Assembly (NCBI RefSeq): GCF_001644025.1
Contig: NZ_LUUK01000209.1
Span: 1-52,229 of the forward strand
Direction: 5' to 3'
Source of the DNA: Methylomonas koyamae
Lineage (GTDB): Bacteria; Pseudomonadota; Gammaproteobacteria; Methylococcales; Methylomonadaceae
Length of the DNA: 52,229 nt
Positions 8,468-17,625 of the stretch are shown here, piece by piece (position 1 is the stretch's first letter; each line of letters opens with the position of its first letter). The translations under genes and the position numbers were made by a program. A model generated the notes under the pieces. The model did no database searches. It saw only the letters and a program-made list of their open reading frames with translations, and was not told the DNA's origin.

Positions 8468-8806
8468 ATGAAAACCACACATTATTTAATCGCACTGCTG
8501 CTGACGCTCGCTTCGCTGCAGGCGGCTGCCGCCGGCAGTCCGATGAACGAAAGTTTCACCAAATTGATTGCGCTATCCAACAGCGCGATAGAGGTGGGTA
8601 AGGCCGGCAATCAACAGGCCTTCGTCGATAGCGCCACGGTCGCCTGGGAAGCCTTGAAGCAACAAAACGAGCAAGGCAGCTCGATTCGGCTGCAACGGGC
8701 CAACGCCAAACTGAAAGCCGCGATCAAAGCCGGAAAGGCCGGTAACTTGTCGGAAGGTATCAGCGAATTGGAACAGGGTATCGTGGAAATGCAGTTGGAA
8801 AAATAA
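8468..8806 (+). CDS. exported SmbP-like small helical protein
   Basis: 112 residues: a signal peptide (KTTHYLIALLLTLASLQAAAA) and a mature helical protein with repeated 'GKAGN' turns (EVGKAGNQQAF, KAGKAGNLSEG). The spacing and turns resemble small metal-binding SmbP proteins, but the histidines that bind metal in SmbP are nearly absent, so metal binding is doubtful. I chose the ATG at 8468 because the signal peptide begins there; the frame opens earlier at 8411. A rho-independent terminator follows at 8863. Two shared operators lie upstream. Confidence 0.7.
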   Translation: MKTTHYLIALLLTLASLQAAAAGSPMNESFTKLIALSNSAIEVGKAGNQQAFVDSATVAWEALKQQNEQGSSIRLQRANAKLKAAIKAGKAGNLSEGISELEQGIVEMQLEK

Positions 8807-8862
8807 TCCCGCCGACACAGGGCTGCCGAGCGTCGGCATGCCGCTGTATGCAATCAGGAAGC

Positions 8863-8887
8863 AAAGCCGGCTAACCCCGGCTTTTTT
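8863..8887 (+). terminator. rho-independent terminator
   Basis: An 8-bp stem AAAGCCGG / CCGGCTTT with a 6-base loop and a run of six T. It ends the SmbP-like gene and lies before the 3' end of the convergent regulator 2. Confidence 0.85.
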
Positions 8888-8936
8888 CGGCCCCTAGTGA
8901 ACGTCGGTCCGGCAGCGGGTTTAGACCGATCCACGC

Positions 8937-9671
8937 TTAAGCCGGCCGGCAATCCGCAGCCTGTTGGCTCGGGAGCAGTCTGTCGGACTCGGCTTTGACC
9001 ACCCGGTAGCATTCGCAAACCCGCTCTTCCAGGCCGGGCCTGTCCAACACGGTAATCCGGCCCCGGCTGTACTGAATCAAGCCGGCTTGCTGCAATTTGC
9101 CGGCCGCTTCGGTGACGCCTTCGCGGCGCACGCCCAGCATATTGGCGATCAGTTCCTGAGTCATCGTCAATTCGTTGGACGGCAACCGGTCCAGACTCAA
9201 CAACAACCAGCGGCACAGCTGTTGGTCCACCGAATGATGGCGGTTGCAGACCGCGGTTTGCGCCATTTGCGTAATCAAGGCCTGGGTATAGCGCAACAGC
9301 AGATGCAACATCGCATCGTAGCGATTGAATTCCTGCATCAACAAGGTACCGCGCAAGCGGTAGGCGCACCCGGCACTTTGCACGACCGCCCGATTCGGCA
9401 TGCTGCCGCCGCCCATGAACATCGCCACGCCGACCATGCCGTCGTTGCCGACCACCGCGATTTCCGCCGAGGCGCCGTTCTCCATCACGTACAGCAAGGA
9501 AATGATGCAGTTGGTCGGGAAGTAGACATAACGCAACTCGCCGCCGGACTCGTAAATCACTTGGCCGAGCGGCGTATCGACGAGTTCCAGATGCGGCAAC
9601 AGCCGTTCGTATTCCTCCGGCGGCAGCGCGTTCAGCAAATGGTTCTGTTGCGGATAGTTAAGAACGGTCAT
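8937..9671 (-). CDS. Crp/Fnr-family transcriptional regulator 2
   Basis: 244 residues: a cyclic-nucleotide-binding-like barrel (about 15-130, with YVYFPTNCIISLLYVM and a glycine-rich VVGNDGMVGVAMF), then a dimer helix and a winged helix-turn-helix (NMLGVRREGVTEAAGKL) and a CECYRVVK tail like that of regulator 1. The effector is unknown. The ribosome site before the ATG at 9671 is weak. Operator site G lies about 158 bases upstream but faces away, toward the cyclase gene. Candidate regulator of the shared operator. Confidence 0.85.
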   Translation of the reverse strand: MTVLNYPQQNHLLNALPPEEYERLLPHLELVDTPLGQVIYESGGELRYVYFPTNCIISLLYVMENGASAEIAVVGNDGMVGVAMFMGGGSMPNRAVVQSAGCAYRLRGTLLMQEFNRYDAMLHLLLRYTQALITQMAQTAVCNRHHSVDQQLCRWLLLSLDRLPSNELTMTQELIANMLGVRREGVTEAAGKLQQAGLIQYSRGRITVLDRPGLEERVCECYRVVKAESDRLLPSQQAADCRPA

Positions 9672-10164
9672 CGGCGGCTTGTTTAATGGGCGGATAAATT
9701 AACGGATTCCTGTCATTCGGTTGGTGTAAGCGCCCATCGTACAGGAAAATCGACTTTCCCTACGTGCGTTAAAGAACAGAGCGAGCCAGCGGAGTTCTGT
9801 TAGGCGCGGCAAACCCGCGCGCCGCGCTAAGTGCGCTAGCGTACAGACTGCGTTCGGGCCGAACCGTAAACTGCATTTTCCCGATGCGGGCGAAAACGGT
9901 TTGGCGGTTTCGCCGGCGGCGATCGCGATCGGCCGGGTTCAAGAATGTTCGTCGCTCCACGCACTCCGGACCCTTTCCGGATTTGGCGCGGAATCGCGGA
10001 AGTTCCGGGGCCGGCGAATGGCGGCGCGCGGGGCGTAATACTCAAAGTGCCTCGAGCCGCGACAACGTATGTTAGTTGCCGCGGTTTTTTTTGACAGTCG
10101 TCAATCGACCCGAATCTCGAAAACGCCAGCCTCACCAAACCCCGAGTATGCAGAGACCGAAATC
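9672..10164. other. divergent control region between regulator 2 and shc
   Basis: Contains operator site G at 9829-9849. The cyclase frame is open back to 10069, but that part is not cyclase-like and I treat it as leader. No other feature seen. Confidence 0.55.
9829..9849 (+). promoter_or_regulatory. shared operator site G
   Basis: Core AAGTGCGCTAGCGTACAGAC. Oriented toward shc, whose start is about 316 bases away; the link to shc is therefore uncertain. Confidence 0.6.
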
Positions 10165-12138
10165 ATGCTGACAGAAAACCTGACAACGCCCGAATCGGAA
10201 CTTCGCGATGGCCGTTCCGACGGCAGGTCGGCGGGCTTGGATCGAGCGATCGCCAACGCCAAACGCCGTCTATTGGCCCTGCAAAATCCCGCCGGCTATT
10301 GGGTATTCGAGCTGGAAGCCGATTGCACCATACCCGCGGAATACATTCTGATGATGCATTTCATGGCCGAAATCGACCAAGGGCTGGAAGCCAAGATTGC
10401 CCATTTTCTGCGCGCTCAAGCCGGCTCGGACGGTAGCTATCCGCTATTCAAGGGCGGCGCCGGCGACCTGAGTTGCACCGTTAAAGTCTATTACGCGCTG
10501 AAACTGGCCGGCGACGCGCCGGATGCGCCGCACATGCGCCGCGCGCGGCATTGGGTGCTGCGCCGAGGCGGCGCGGCCAAGGCCAATGTGTTTACCCGTA
10601 TCATGCTGGCGATGTTCCAGCAAGTTCCGTGGCGCGCGATACCGTTTATTCCGGTGGAAATCATGTTGCTGCCAAAATGGTTTCCGTTTCATCTCGACAA
10701 AGTGGCGTATTGGTCGCGGACCGTAATGGTGCCGCTGTCGATACTGTGCAGCTACCGGGTCAAGGCCCGCAATCCGCGCGGAATCGACGTCGCCGAATTG
10801 TTCTCGACCCCGCCCAACTTGGAAAGAGACTATTTTTCGCAGGTTAAAACGCCGCTGGGCAAAGCGATTTTGCTGCTGGACCGCTGTGGTCGCTTACTGG
10901 AGCCGCTGATTCCCGGATTTGTCCGCCGCAAGGCAACCTCCCAAGCCACCGCTTGGTTTACGGCCCGCTTGAATGGATACGACGGCTTGGGTGCGATATT
11001 TACCGCGATGGTCAACGCCTACGAAGCGATGGATTACCTGGGTATCCCGGCCGATAACGCCGAACGGCGCATCGCCAGGGCGGCGATCGACGGCTTGCTG
11101 GTCGTCAAGGCGGATAAGGCGTATTGCCAGCCCTGCGTATCGCCGGTCTGGGATACCGGTCTGGCCGTGTTGGCCTTGCAGGAAGTCGATAGGCATGACC
11201 ACGAGCAGTCGAGCCGGCGCTCCACCGATACCGCCTTGCGCTGGCTGGCCGGCAAACAATTGCGCGATCAGCCGGGCGATTGGCAAACCCAGCGCCCCGG
11301 CCTGGCCGGCGGCGGTTGGGCCTTTCAGTTCGGCAACAGTTATTATCCGGACGTCGACGATACCGCCGTCGTTGCTTACGCGATGAGCCAAGCCGAGACG
11401 CCGGCGTTCGCCGAGCCGATTCGGCGGGCGGCGGACTGGATAGCCGGCATGCAGTCGCGCAACGGCGGTTACGGCGCGTTCGATGCCGACAACGACCATT
11501 ATTTTTTAAATCAAATTCCGTTTGCCGACCACGGCGCGCTGCTCGATCCGCCCAGCGCCGACGTCAGCGCGCGTTGCATCATGCTGCTGGGTCGGCTCGA
11601 TGGCGCGCACCCGGAGTATAGCGCCACGATCGCGCGATGCGTCGCTTACTTGCGCGCCGAGCAGGAAGCCGATGGTTCCTGGTTCGGGCGCTGGGGTACC
11701 AATTATCTGTACGGGACCTGGTCGGTATTGCTCGGTTTCGCGGAAGCGGGCGTCTCCGCGAACGACGCTAGCGTGCGCCGAGCGGTGGCTTGGCTGAAAT
11801 CCAAACAGCGCGCCGACGGTGGCTGGGGCGAAAGCAATATCAGCTATCATGCTCCGAACAGCCGCGGCGAATTCGATACCAGCACCGCGTTTCATACCGC
11901 TCTGGCGGTACTGGCCTTGCTGGCCGCCGACGAAACCGGCGCGCCGGAAGTCGCGGCCGGCGTCGGCTATTTGCTGAACACTCAACAAGCGGACGGCGGA
12001 TGGCAAGACGACTGTTTTAACGCGCCGGGCTTTCCCAAGTTCTTCTACCTGAAATACCACGGCTACGATAAGTACTTCCCATTGTGGGCCTTGGCGCGCT
12101 ACCGAAACCGCCAACACGGTTTGGCCCGCGCCCGCTGA
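10165..12138 (+). CDS. shc: squalene-hopene cyclase
   Basis: 657 residues, the usual length. It cyclises squalene to hopene/hopanol, the first committed step of hopanoid synthesis, as a monotopic membrane enzyme. The catalytic DVDDTA motif is at 396-401, and several QW-type repeats are visible (for example QNPAGYWVFE near 40, GGGWAFQF near 382, and GGWG and GGWQDD near the C-terminus). I chose the ATG at 10165 (MLTENL) over the frame opening at 10069 because the family homology starts here, with GAGACC upstream. No other hopanoid gene lies beside it. Confidence 0.95.
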   Translation: MLTENLTTPESELRDGRSDGRSAGLDRAIANAKRRLLALQNPAGYWVFELEADCTIPAEYILMMHFMAEIDQGLEAKIAHFLRAQAGSDGSYPLFKGGAGDLSCTVKVYYALKLAGDAPDAPHMRRARHWVLRRGGAAKANVFTRIMLAMFQQVPWRAIPFIPVEIMLLPKWFPFHLDKVAYWSRTVMVPLSILCSYRVKARNPRGIDVAELFSTPPNLERDYFSQVKTPLGKAILLLDRCGRLLEPLIPGFVRRKATSQATAWFTARLNGYDGLGAIFTAMVNAYEAMDYLGIPADNAERRIARAAIDGLLVVKADKAYCQPCVSPVWDTGLAVLALQEVDRHDHEQSSRRSTDTALRWLAGKQLRDQPGDWQTQRPGLAGGGWAFQFGNSYYPDVDDTAVVAYAMSQAETPAFAEPIRRAADWIAGMQSRNGGYGAFDADNDHYFLNQIPFADHGALLDPPSADVSARCIMLLGRLDGAHPEYSATIARCVAYLRAEQEADGSWFGRWGTNYLYGTWSVLLGFAEAGVSANDASVRRAVAWLKSKQRADGGWGESNISYHAPNSRGEFDTSTAFHTALAVLALLAADETGAPEVAAGVGYLLNTQQADGGWQDDCFNAPGFPKFFYLKYHGYDKYFPLWALARYRNRQHGLARAR

Positions 12139-12186
12139 GGCGTAAAGCGATTCCGCCGGCCCGTCTCCGCCTTGTTGAACCCGATT

Positions 12187-12206
12187 GTGTGCAGTGCCGT
12201 AAAGAC
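12187..12206 (+). promoter_or_regulatory. weak match to the shared operator
   Basis: GTGTGCAGTGCCGTAAAGAC matches about 15 of 20 consensus positions and lies 100 bases upstream of the small gene at 12306. Not counted among the 12 good sites. Confidence 0.25.
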
Positions 12207-12305
12207 GCGGAGGCCATCCGATCGCATGCTGAACCCCAATACGTCAAGCCTTGTTATCGACCGCGCCAGCGACTTGCTGTCGCCGTTATTGGAGTGGATA
12301 CGAAA

Positions 12306-12614
12306 ATGAACGACCGTGAATTTCGCAGTGAACCGCGTCGGTTGTTAGCGGATCGGCGTCTTGCCGACCGACGGATAATTGCCGACCCGTATGGTTCGGT
12401 GGCTTGGATCGAAAACATCGAAAACGCCTATCTGGCTTGGCCCAGGCAAGATAGACGCACCGAAACCCGGCGTTGCGAAGAACGGCGCGTAGTCGATCGG
12501 CGGTTGGGACGGATAACGGGGAACGTCCGTTCGTCGCGGAATTACTCGAAGCAATTGTTGACGCGCGACGAACGGCTGTTGATCGAAAGTCTCCATCTCG
12601 GCGACGCGGAATAG
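12306..12614 (+). CDS. small Arg-rich hypothetical protein
   Basis: 102 residues, very rich in Arg and acidic residues, with repeated 'DRR'/'ERR' pairs (LLADRRLADRR, RRCEERRVVDRR). Similar 'DRR' motifs occur in small gammaproteobacterial proteins of unknown role. GGAG lies 11 bases before the ATG. No domain recognised. It could be a chance frame, but the codon pattern and position between two genes on the same strand favour a real gene. Confidence 0.5.
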   Translation: MNDREFRSEPRRLLADRRLADRRIIADPYGSVAWIENIENAYLAWPRQDRRTETRRCEERRVVDRRLGRITGNVRSSRNYSKQLLTRDERLLIESLHLGDAE

Positions 12615-12689
12615 TGGGCGATTGCCAGCGATTCCGTTCCGGACCAGCCGAATCCCAACTCGCGGTTGCGGCAGCCGACAGCCTCGCGC

Positions 12690-14003
12690 ATGAGCGCTTG
12701 GATATTTAACGCTTTTCGGGCGTGGTTTTGGCGGTTGGCGCCGAAAAAGCCGTCACCCGCGTGGGCCGCGTTCCTGGACGGCGCAAAACTGCTGATGTTG
12801 GCCTGGCGGGGCTTTGCCGACGATCTTGGCTCGTTGAGAGCCGCCGCGTTAACCCTGTATACGCTATTTTCGATCGTTCCGATGATTGCGGTGGTATTCG
12901 GCATTGCCAAGGGCTTCGGCTTCGACGGCGCGACCGTGCGGCATCTGCTGGGGCGCGGTTTGAACTCGGATGCGTTGGCCGCGCAATTGATCGATTTCGC
13001 GGGAAGACTTCTGGAAAGCACGCAGGGCGAATTAGTGGCCGGGATAGGAATAGCCCTACTGTTTTGGACCGTGATTGGCTTGATCGGCAATATCGAGGCA
13101 GCGTTTAACGCCATCTGGAAAATCGCGAAGGGCCGAACCCCGGCTCGCAAATTCGCCGATTATTTGGCGTGGATGTTGTTGGCGCCGGTGGTGTTGATCA
13201 CCGCCAGCAGTTTGATCGTATTCGTCAAAATCCGGATAAGCTGGCTGATGGCCGAATTGGCGCTGCCGGCGTTCGGCACTTGGCTGATCGTCGGCGCGTT
13301 AAGTTTCTCGCCGATCGTGCTGATGAGCGGCTTGTTCGCGGTACTGTTTATCGTCATGCCGAACACTAACATCAGCTATCGCGCCGGTATCATCGCCGGC
13401 ATGGTGACCGGCGCGGCGTATTCCTTATCGCAATGGGTCTATTTGAGCTTGCAAATCGGCGTATCGAGCTACAACGCCATTTACGGCAGTTTTGCCGCCT
13501 TGCCGTTATTCGTGGTGTGGCTGCAAGGCGGCTGGATGATTGTGTTATACGGGTGCGAGTTGGGATTTTATATTCAGCATCGCCGGAGCGATCGAAATTG
13601 GGTCCAGCCCGCTGGTTTTAGTATTCATCTGAACAAGCTGATCGCGCTGCACGTCCTGCGCCTGATCGTCAAGAATTTAGCGTCCTTGAATACGCCGTTA
13701 AGCGCCGCTCAAATTGCCGAAAGCTTGGCAATTCCGGTCGAAATCGCCGAAGACCTGTTATCCAGGCTGGTCGCCGGCCGGCTGATTGTCGAACTGAAAA
13801 GCCGCGACGACGGCGCCCGGACTTACTTGCCGGCCATGGATATCAATGCCTTAACGATAGGCGCGGCACTGACTGCACTCGAACGATGCGGGCAAAACCA
13901 ATGGCCGGATTGCCGTTTGGAGCCGGCGATCGTCGAAGCCGTCGCTGAGTTCGAGAAAGCCATGATGGCGTCCCCATGCAACCGCTTGCTAAAAGATCTT
14001 TAG
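12690..14003 (+). CDS. YihY/BrkB-family inner membrane protein
   Basis: 437 residues with about six transmembrane segments in the first 300 (for example RAAALTLYTLFSIVPMIAVV and LIGNIEAAFNAIW, both typical of the YihY/UPF0761 family). A cytoplasmic C-terminal extension (about 310-437) contains a winged-helix-like segment (LSAAQIAESLAIPVEIAEDLL). The family function is unsettled. I chose the ATG at 12690; a TTG at 12666 is possible. The gene converges on the PAS gene, whose stop is 4 bases away. Confidence 0.85.
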   Translation: MSAWIFNAFRAWFWRLAPKKPSPAWAAFLDGAKLLMLAWRGFADDLGSLRAAALTLYTLFSIVPMIAVVFGIAKGFGFDGATVRHLLGRGLNSDALAAQLIDFAGRLLESTQGELVAGIGIALLFWTVIGLIGNIEAAFNAIWKIAKGRTPARKFADYLAWMLLAPVVLITASSLIVFVKIRISWLMAELALPAFGTWLIVGALSFSPIVLMSGLFAVLFIVMPNTNISYRAGIIAGMVTGAAYSLSQWVYLSLQIGVSSYNAIYGSFAALPLFVVWLQGGWMIVLYGCELGFYIQHRRSDRNWVQPAGFSIHLNKLIALHVLRLIVKNLASLNTPLSAAQIAESLAIPVEIAEDLLSRLVAGRLIVELKSRDDGARTYLPAMDINALTIGAALTALERCGQNQWPDCRLEPAIVEAVAEFEKAMMASPCNRLLKDL

Positions 14004-14007
14004 CCGT

Positions 14008-14559
14008 TCAGCCGGGCCCGACTTCGGCCAATAAAACAAACAGCTGGGGCGGCGTGTCCGGACGCTCGTGGCGCAGACAATCGAGATGCGCCGCGAAGAG
14101 CGTGCCGTCGGATCGGATCATCGGGATATCGAAGGCCAGTCGTTTCGCCTTCGGAGAATCCATCAGATAGCGAAAATGCCGGTACCAGTCGTCGCGTTGA
14201 TCGTCGGCGACCAACTTCGAGAAACGCAAGCCGGTCAACCGGCTCTCCACCGCTCCGAACAGATCGACGCCGGTCAGATTGATGTCGCCGATTTGATCAT
14301 TGGCGTCGATCACCACATAGGCGCTTGGGGCAAACTCGAACAACGCCTGATAATGATCGTGCAATTCCGCCAGCGCCCGATAGGTGCGCTGCCACTCGTC
14401 GTTCTGCATCTCGAGCTCGATTTTATGCACCAGCAGTTCGTGCATCAGCACGTCGGCCGGTTTGGAATCGGCTTTCTCCGGCGACAAACTCACCACCAGG
14501 GCTTCGGCCCTGGCTCTGAGCGACTGCCGCCGCTCGACTCCATCCCAAACTTGGTCCAT
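14008..14559 (-). CDS. stand-alone PAS domain protein
   Basis: 183 residues. An N-terminal helical region (LMHELLVHKIELEMQNDEW) is the linker found before PAS domains in many bacterial sensor kinases. A PAS domain follows (about 70-175: LFEFAPSAYVVIDANDQIGDINL). No kinase, GGDEF or other output domain follows, so it is either a partner in trans or the remnant of a larger sensor. GGGAG lies upstream of the ATG. Confidence 0.8.
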   Translation of the reverse strand: MDQVWDGVERRQSLRARAEALVVSLSPEKADSKPADVLMHELLVHKIELEMQNDEWQRTYRALAELHDHYQALFEFAPSAYVVIDANDQIGDINLTGVDLFGAVESRLTGLRFSKLVADDQRDDWYRHFRYLMDSPKAKRLAFDIPMIRSDGTLFAAHLDCLRHERPDTPPQLFVLLAEVGPG

Positions 14560-14616
14560 GCCTTACCGACTCCCGCTATTCGCATCGGCGCTTCGCGCCA
14601 TGTACGCGATTGGGCT

Positions 14617-14638
14617 TATGTACGTTAGCGAACTGTGT
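14617..14638 (+). promoter_or_regulatory. shared operator site H
   Basis: Core TTATGTACGTTAGCGAACTG. Lies 185 bases upstream of the lipoprotein gene at 14823 and faces it. Confidence 0.6.
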
Positions 14639-14822
14639 TGAATCGCACAAAGGCGTTTAATCAAGTCCGACGCTTTCCCGAATCGCTCCCATCACCATCC
14701 TACCATCCGCGTTAGTACCGAGCGTAAAAATCTCCCAGGCCGACGCGGAGTTCGAAGCAACGGTAGCGCCGGGAAAGCCGGGCAGCGATGCCATTCGATA
14801 TTTCATTCACCGGACAAAAGTC

Positions 14823-15209
14823 ATGACACCCATAAAAAACCCCGGAACCGCCGTCGCGCTGGCGAGCCTCGCCATGGCAATGGCAACCTTGATTGCCGGA
14901 TGCGCCAGCGTGCCGCCGCCGACCGAACAATTGGCCGTGTCCAAGGCGGCGCTCAATAGCGCCACTAGTGCCGGCGGCAATGAATACGCGCCGATCTCGC
15001 TAAGATCGGCCGTGTTGAAAATGGACGCCGCCGAGCGGGCGATGACGCAGCAGGAATATTTACAGGCCCGCCAACTCGCCGAACAGGCTCAGGTCGATGC
15101 CCAATTGGCCGCCGCCACCGCCCGCGCCGCCAAGGCTCAAAAAGCCGCGAGCGAATTGCAGGAAAGCAATCGCGTGCTGCGCGAAGAAATCGACCGTAAA
15201 GCCCAGTAA
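14823..15209 (+). CDS. DUF4398-type lipoprotein
   Basis: 128 residues. A lipoprotein signal ends in LIAGC (Cys about 27), followed by an Ala/Gln-rich helical domain (SAVLKMDAAERAM, QARQLAEQAQVDAQLAAA), as in DUF4398 proteins, and a coiled-coil tail. The ATG is preceded by a purine-rich stretch. The next gene begins 17 bases downstream and has the same helical domain joined to OmpA, so the two are probably one operon acting at the outer membrane and peptidoglycan. Confidence 0.8.
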   Translation: MTPIKNPGTAVALASLAMAMATLIAGCASVPPPTEQLAVSKAALNSATSAGGNEYAPISLRSAVLKMDAAERAMTQQEYLQARQLAEQAQVDAQLAAATARAAKAQKAASELQESNRVLREEIDRKAQ

Positions 15210-15226
15210 TCCCAATGGAGAGAATG

Positions 15227-16111
15227 ATGCAAACCTACCGAATGTTTCCACTGACGTTGTTAACCGCCGCGATCCTGTCCGGCTGCGGCACGGTGCCCAA
15301 CCCGGCATTGACCGATGCTCATAACGCTTACAACAACGCCCGCGTCAATACCCAAGTCGGTACGCTGGCCGAACTGGAAATGAAGCAGGCCGACGACAGC
15401 TTGAAAAAAGCCGACCGGGCCTACGCCGAAGACGACGAGGATGAAGCCGTCAATCACTTTGCCTATGTCGCGACGCAACAGGTGGCCATCGCCCAAGCCA
15501 CCGCGATCCGCAAAGTCGCCGAAACCGCGGTCAGTAACGCCGAAGGCAAACGTAACCAAGTGCGCTTGGATGCCAGAACCGCCGAAGCCGATGCCGCCAA
15601 GCGCCAAGCGGCGCTCAGTCAGCAAACCGTGGATAGACAAAACACCGAATTGGCGGTGGCCGGCGTCAACAGCGAGCGCGATCAGGCGCTGCTGGCTCAA
15701 CAGGACATCTTGATCAACCAACTGAACGCCAAGAAAACTGCGCGCGGTTTGGTGATCACGCTGGGCGACGTGCTGTTTCGCAGCAACAAGGCACGCTTGC
15801 AGAGCGGCGGACTGCGCAACGTCGATAAACTAGCCGACTTTCTGAAACAGTATTCCGGCTACAAGGTCTTGATCGAGGGTTACACCGACAGCAAGGGCAG
15901 CGCCGAATTTAACGAAGAACTTTCCGACCGGCGCGCCTACGCGGTGCGCACCGCGTTAGTCGACGGCGGCGTGAACAGCGATCGAATCATGACCCGAGGT
16001 TACGGCGAAGAATATCCGGTGGCGGACAACGACACGGCTGCCAACCGGCAATTGAATCGCCGGGTGGAAATCATTTTGTCGGACGAAAACGGCAATCTAG
16101 CCAGCCGCTGA
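15227..16111 (+). CDS. DUF4398-OmpA lipoprotein
   Basis: 294 residues. Lipobox LSGC near residue 20, a DUF4398-like helical region (about 25-110), a coiled coil (about 115-175) and a C-terminal OmpA/MotB peptidoglycan-binding domain (about 180-285) with GYTDSKGS, the RRAYAVRTAL helix and NRRVEI. It probably tethers the outer membrane to peptidoglycan. Three ATGs occur in frame (15215, 15224, 15227). I chose 15227 because GGAGA is 5 bases upstream; the first has no ribosome site. Confidence 0.88.
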   Translation: MQTYRMFPLTLLTAAILSGCGTVPNPALTDAHNAYNNARVNTQVGTLAELEMKQADDSLKKADRAYAEDDEDEAVNHFAYVATQQVAIAQATAIRKVAETAVSNAEGKRNQVRLDARTAEADAAKRQAALSQQTVDRQNTELAVAGVNSERDQALLAQQDILINQLNAKKTARGLVITLGDVLFRSNKARLQSGGLRNVDKLADFLKQYSGYKVLIEGYTDSKGSAEFNEELSDRRAYAVRTALVDGGVNSDRIMTRGYGEEYPVADNDTAANRQLNRRVEIILSDENGNLASR

Positions 16112-16224
16112 CAGGTCGAAATGGCCGTCAAATTGCCTCAAGCGAAGACCGGCCGGCACCCGGTCGGCTTCGGTGGCCGGACCGTGTTCCAATCCTTAAC
16201 GCACCGCTACTCGGAGTCACGATC

Positions 16225-16632
16225 ATGAACAGACCTTATCCGGCCTTAATGTTAGCGTGCTTGCTGTACGCCGTATCCGCCCACGCCGAGTTGATCGAGG
16301 AACGCAGTCAAGGTCAGGTCAGCTTTATCAGCGGCGGTATCGGCGAGGACGAGCGAGCGGCCTTGAAAAAGGTCCGCACCGACTACAACCTCGGCCTGCT
16401 GTTTTCAACGCAAGGCAGCGGCGAGTATTTGAGCGATGTCACGGTCAGGATCAGCGACGGCAACGGCGCAATCGTGCTGGATACCGTTTCCGAAGGCCCG
16501 ATGCTGTTCGCCAAACTGAAGCCGGGTCGCTATCAGGTCAGTGCCGAGTATGCCGGCCAAGCGCTTCGCAAACCGGTCACGGTCGACGCCAAACACCGTT
16601 CACCGTTGTCGTTTACGTGGTCGAACCCCTAA
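16225..16632 (+). CDS. exported carboxypeptidase-regulatory-like small protein
   Basis: 135 residues: a signal peptide (cleavage near AHA-ELIEE) and a mature part with a beta-sandwich pattern (VTVRISDGNGAIVLDTVSEGPM then KLKPGRYQVSAEYAGQ) typical of carboxypeptidase regulatory/CarboxypepD-like folds. Probably periplasmic; function unknown. CGGAG sits upstream of the ATG. It lies in the same direction as the OmpA lipoprotein and the coiled-coil gene. Confidence 0.7.
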   Translation: MNRPYPALMLACLLYAVSAHAELIEERSQGQVSFISGGIGEDERAALKKVRTDYNLGLLFSTQGSGEYLSDVTVRISDGNGAIVLDTVSEGPMLFAKLKPGRYQVSAEYAGQALRKPVTVDAKHRSPLSFTWSNP

Positions 16633-16715
16633 ATCGAACGGCGAATGGGCCAAGGGCCATTCGATATCGCAGCCGTTGAATTGTCGTTCAAACTCCCATC
16701 ATCAGCGAGACATCC

Positions 16716-17003
16716 ATGAAAACTAAAAACGAATACATCGAAATATTGGCGACTCAGCTCAGAGAGTGGAGCGCGGATATCGATCAGTTATCCGAAAAAA
16801 CCGAGAAAGCCGCAGCACTGGTAAAACTGAATTACATCGAGGAACTCAATGCGCTACGCGCCAAGCAACTGGCCGCCGAAGCAAAAATGACCGAACTGGA
16901 GGCGTCCGGTCATGAGGGTTGGGATGCGATGAAACTGACGGCCGACCGGGTGTGGGATGATTTAAGAAGCAGTTTGGCCGATGTCGCCGCCAAACTGAAA
17001 TAG
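16716..17003 (+). CDS. small coiled-coil protein
   Basis: 95 residues, helical throughout, with heptad patterns (QLREWSADIDQLSEK, IEELNALRAKQLAAEAKMTEL) and a C-terminal WDDLRSSLADVAAKLK helix. Similar short proteins occur near stress genes in proteobacteria; no function is known. A GCGAGA stretch precedes the ATG. Cytosolic as far as can be seen. Confidence 0.7.
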   Translation: MKTKNEYIEILATQLREWSADIDQLSEKTEKAAALVKLNYIEELNALRAKQLAAEAKMTELEASGHEGWDAMKLTADRVWDDLRSSLADVAAKLK

Positions 17004-17071
17004 CGACGGCAAAACGGCGGCGACCCCGCGAGCCATGGCTGCCCGGCGTCGGCCGCTGAAAACGCCGCACG

Positions 17072-17093
17072 TATGTGCGACAGCGTACAGACT
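17072..17093 (+). promoter_or_regulatory. shared operator site I
   Basis: Core TATGTGCGACAGCGTACAGA then CT. Lies 54 bases upstream of the DUF3096 start, the closest spacing in the set. Confidence 0.7.
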
Positions 17094-17146
17094 CCCGCCG
17101 GGGCCAAGCGCTAAGCTACAGGCTCGACTTTTCGCGGAGATAAGCA

Positions 17147-17278
17147 ATGCATCCGGCAATTGAACCTGTATTGGCGCTGGTGATTGGCCTATTGATTTTA
17201 ATCGTGCCCCGGTTTTTGAATTATTTCGTGGCGGTGTATTTGATTGTCGCCGGCGTATTGGGGCTGATACACCGTTGA
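17147..17278 (+). CDS. DUF3096-like membrane peptide
   Basis: 43 residues: MHPAIEPVLALVIGLLILIV then PRFLNYFVAVYLIVAGVLGL and a short end. Two hydrophobic segments around a PRxLNY turn match the DUF3096 small membrane family of unknown role. CGGAGA precedes the ATG. It lies directly downstream of operator site I. Confidence 0.8.
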   Translation: MHPAIEPVLALVIGLLILIVPRFLNYFVAVYLIVAGVLGLIHR

Positions 17279-17466
17279 ATGGGCAAAGCGTTTCCGGTCG
17301 GCAAGGCTAGATCGTCGGCCGCGCCGGTCTTGGCGAGGATTTACCGAGCCACTTAGCGCGCCGGCAAATCCGCTGGAAAGCGGGTAACGGTTAACGCCGC
17401 TTGGTCACCGGGAAAGGTTTTGCCGCGTTATTCCTATCACAGCCTCGCCTCATTTGGAGAACCATC

Positions 17467-17625
17467 ATGTCACTCAGCACCATTCTGCTTGTCCTGTTAA
17501 TCCTGATGTTGTTGGGCGTTATTCCGGTCTGGCCGCACAGCCGATCATGGGGATACGGACCCAGCGGCGGCTTAGGCTTGATATTAGTCATCATCCTGAT
17601 TTTGGTGGTGCTCGGCAGGATTTAG
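17467..17625 (+). CDS. DUF3309-like membrane peptide
   Basis: 52 residues with two hydrophobic segments separated by WPHSRSWGYGPSGGLG, the hallmark of DUF3309. Function unknown; such genes are common beside CsbD and BON stress genes. GGAG precedes the ATG at 17467; the frame opens earlier at 17401, but that part is unlike the family. Confidence 0.85.
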   Translation: MSLSTILLVLLILMLLGVIPVWPHSRSWGYGPSGGLGLILVIILILVVLGRI

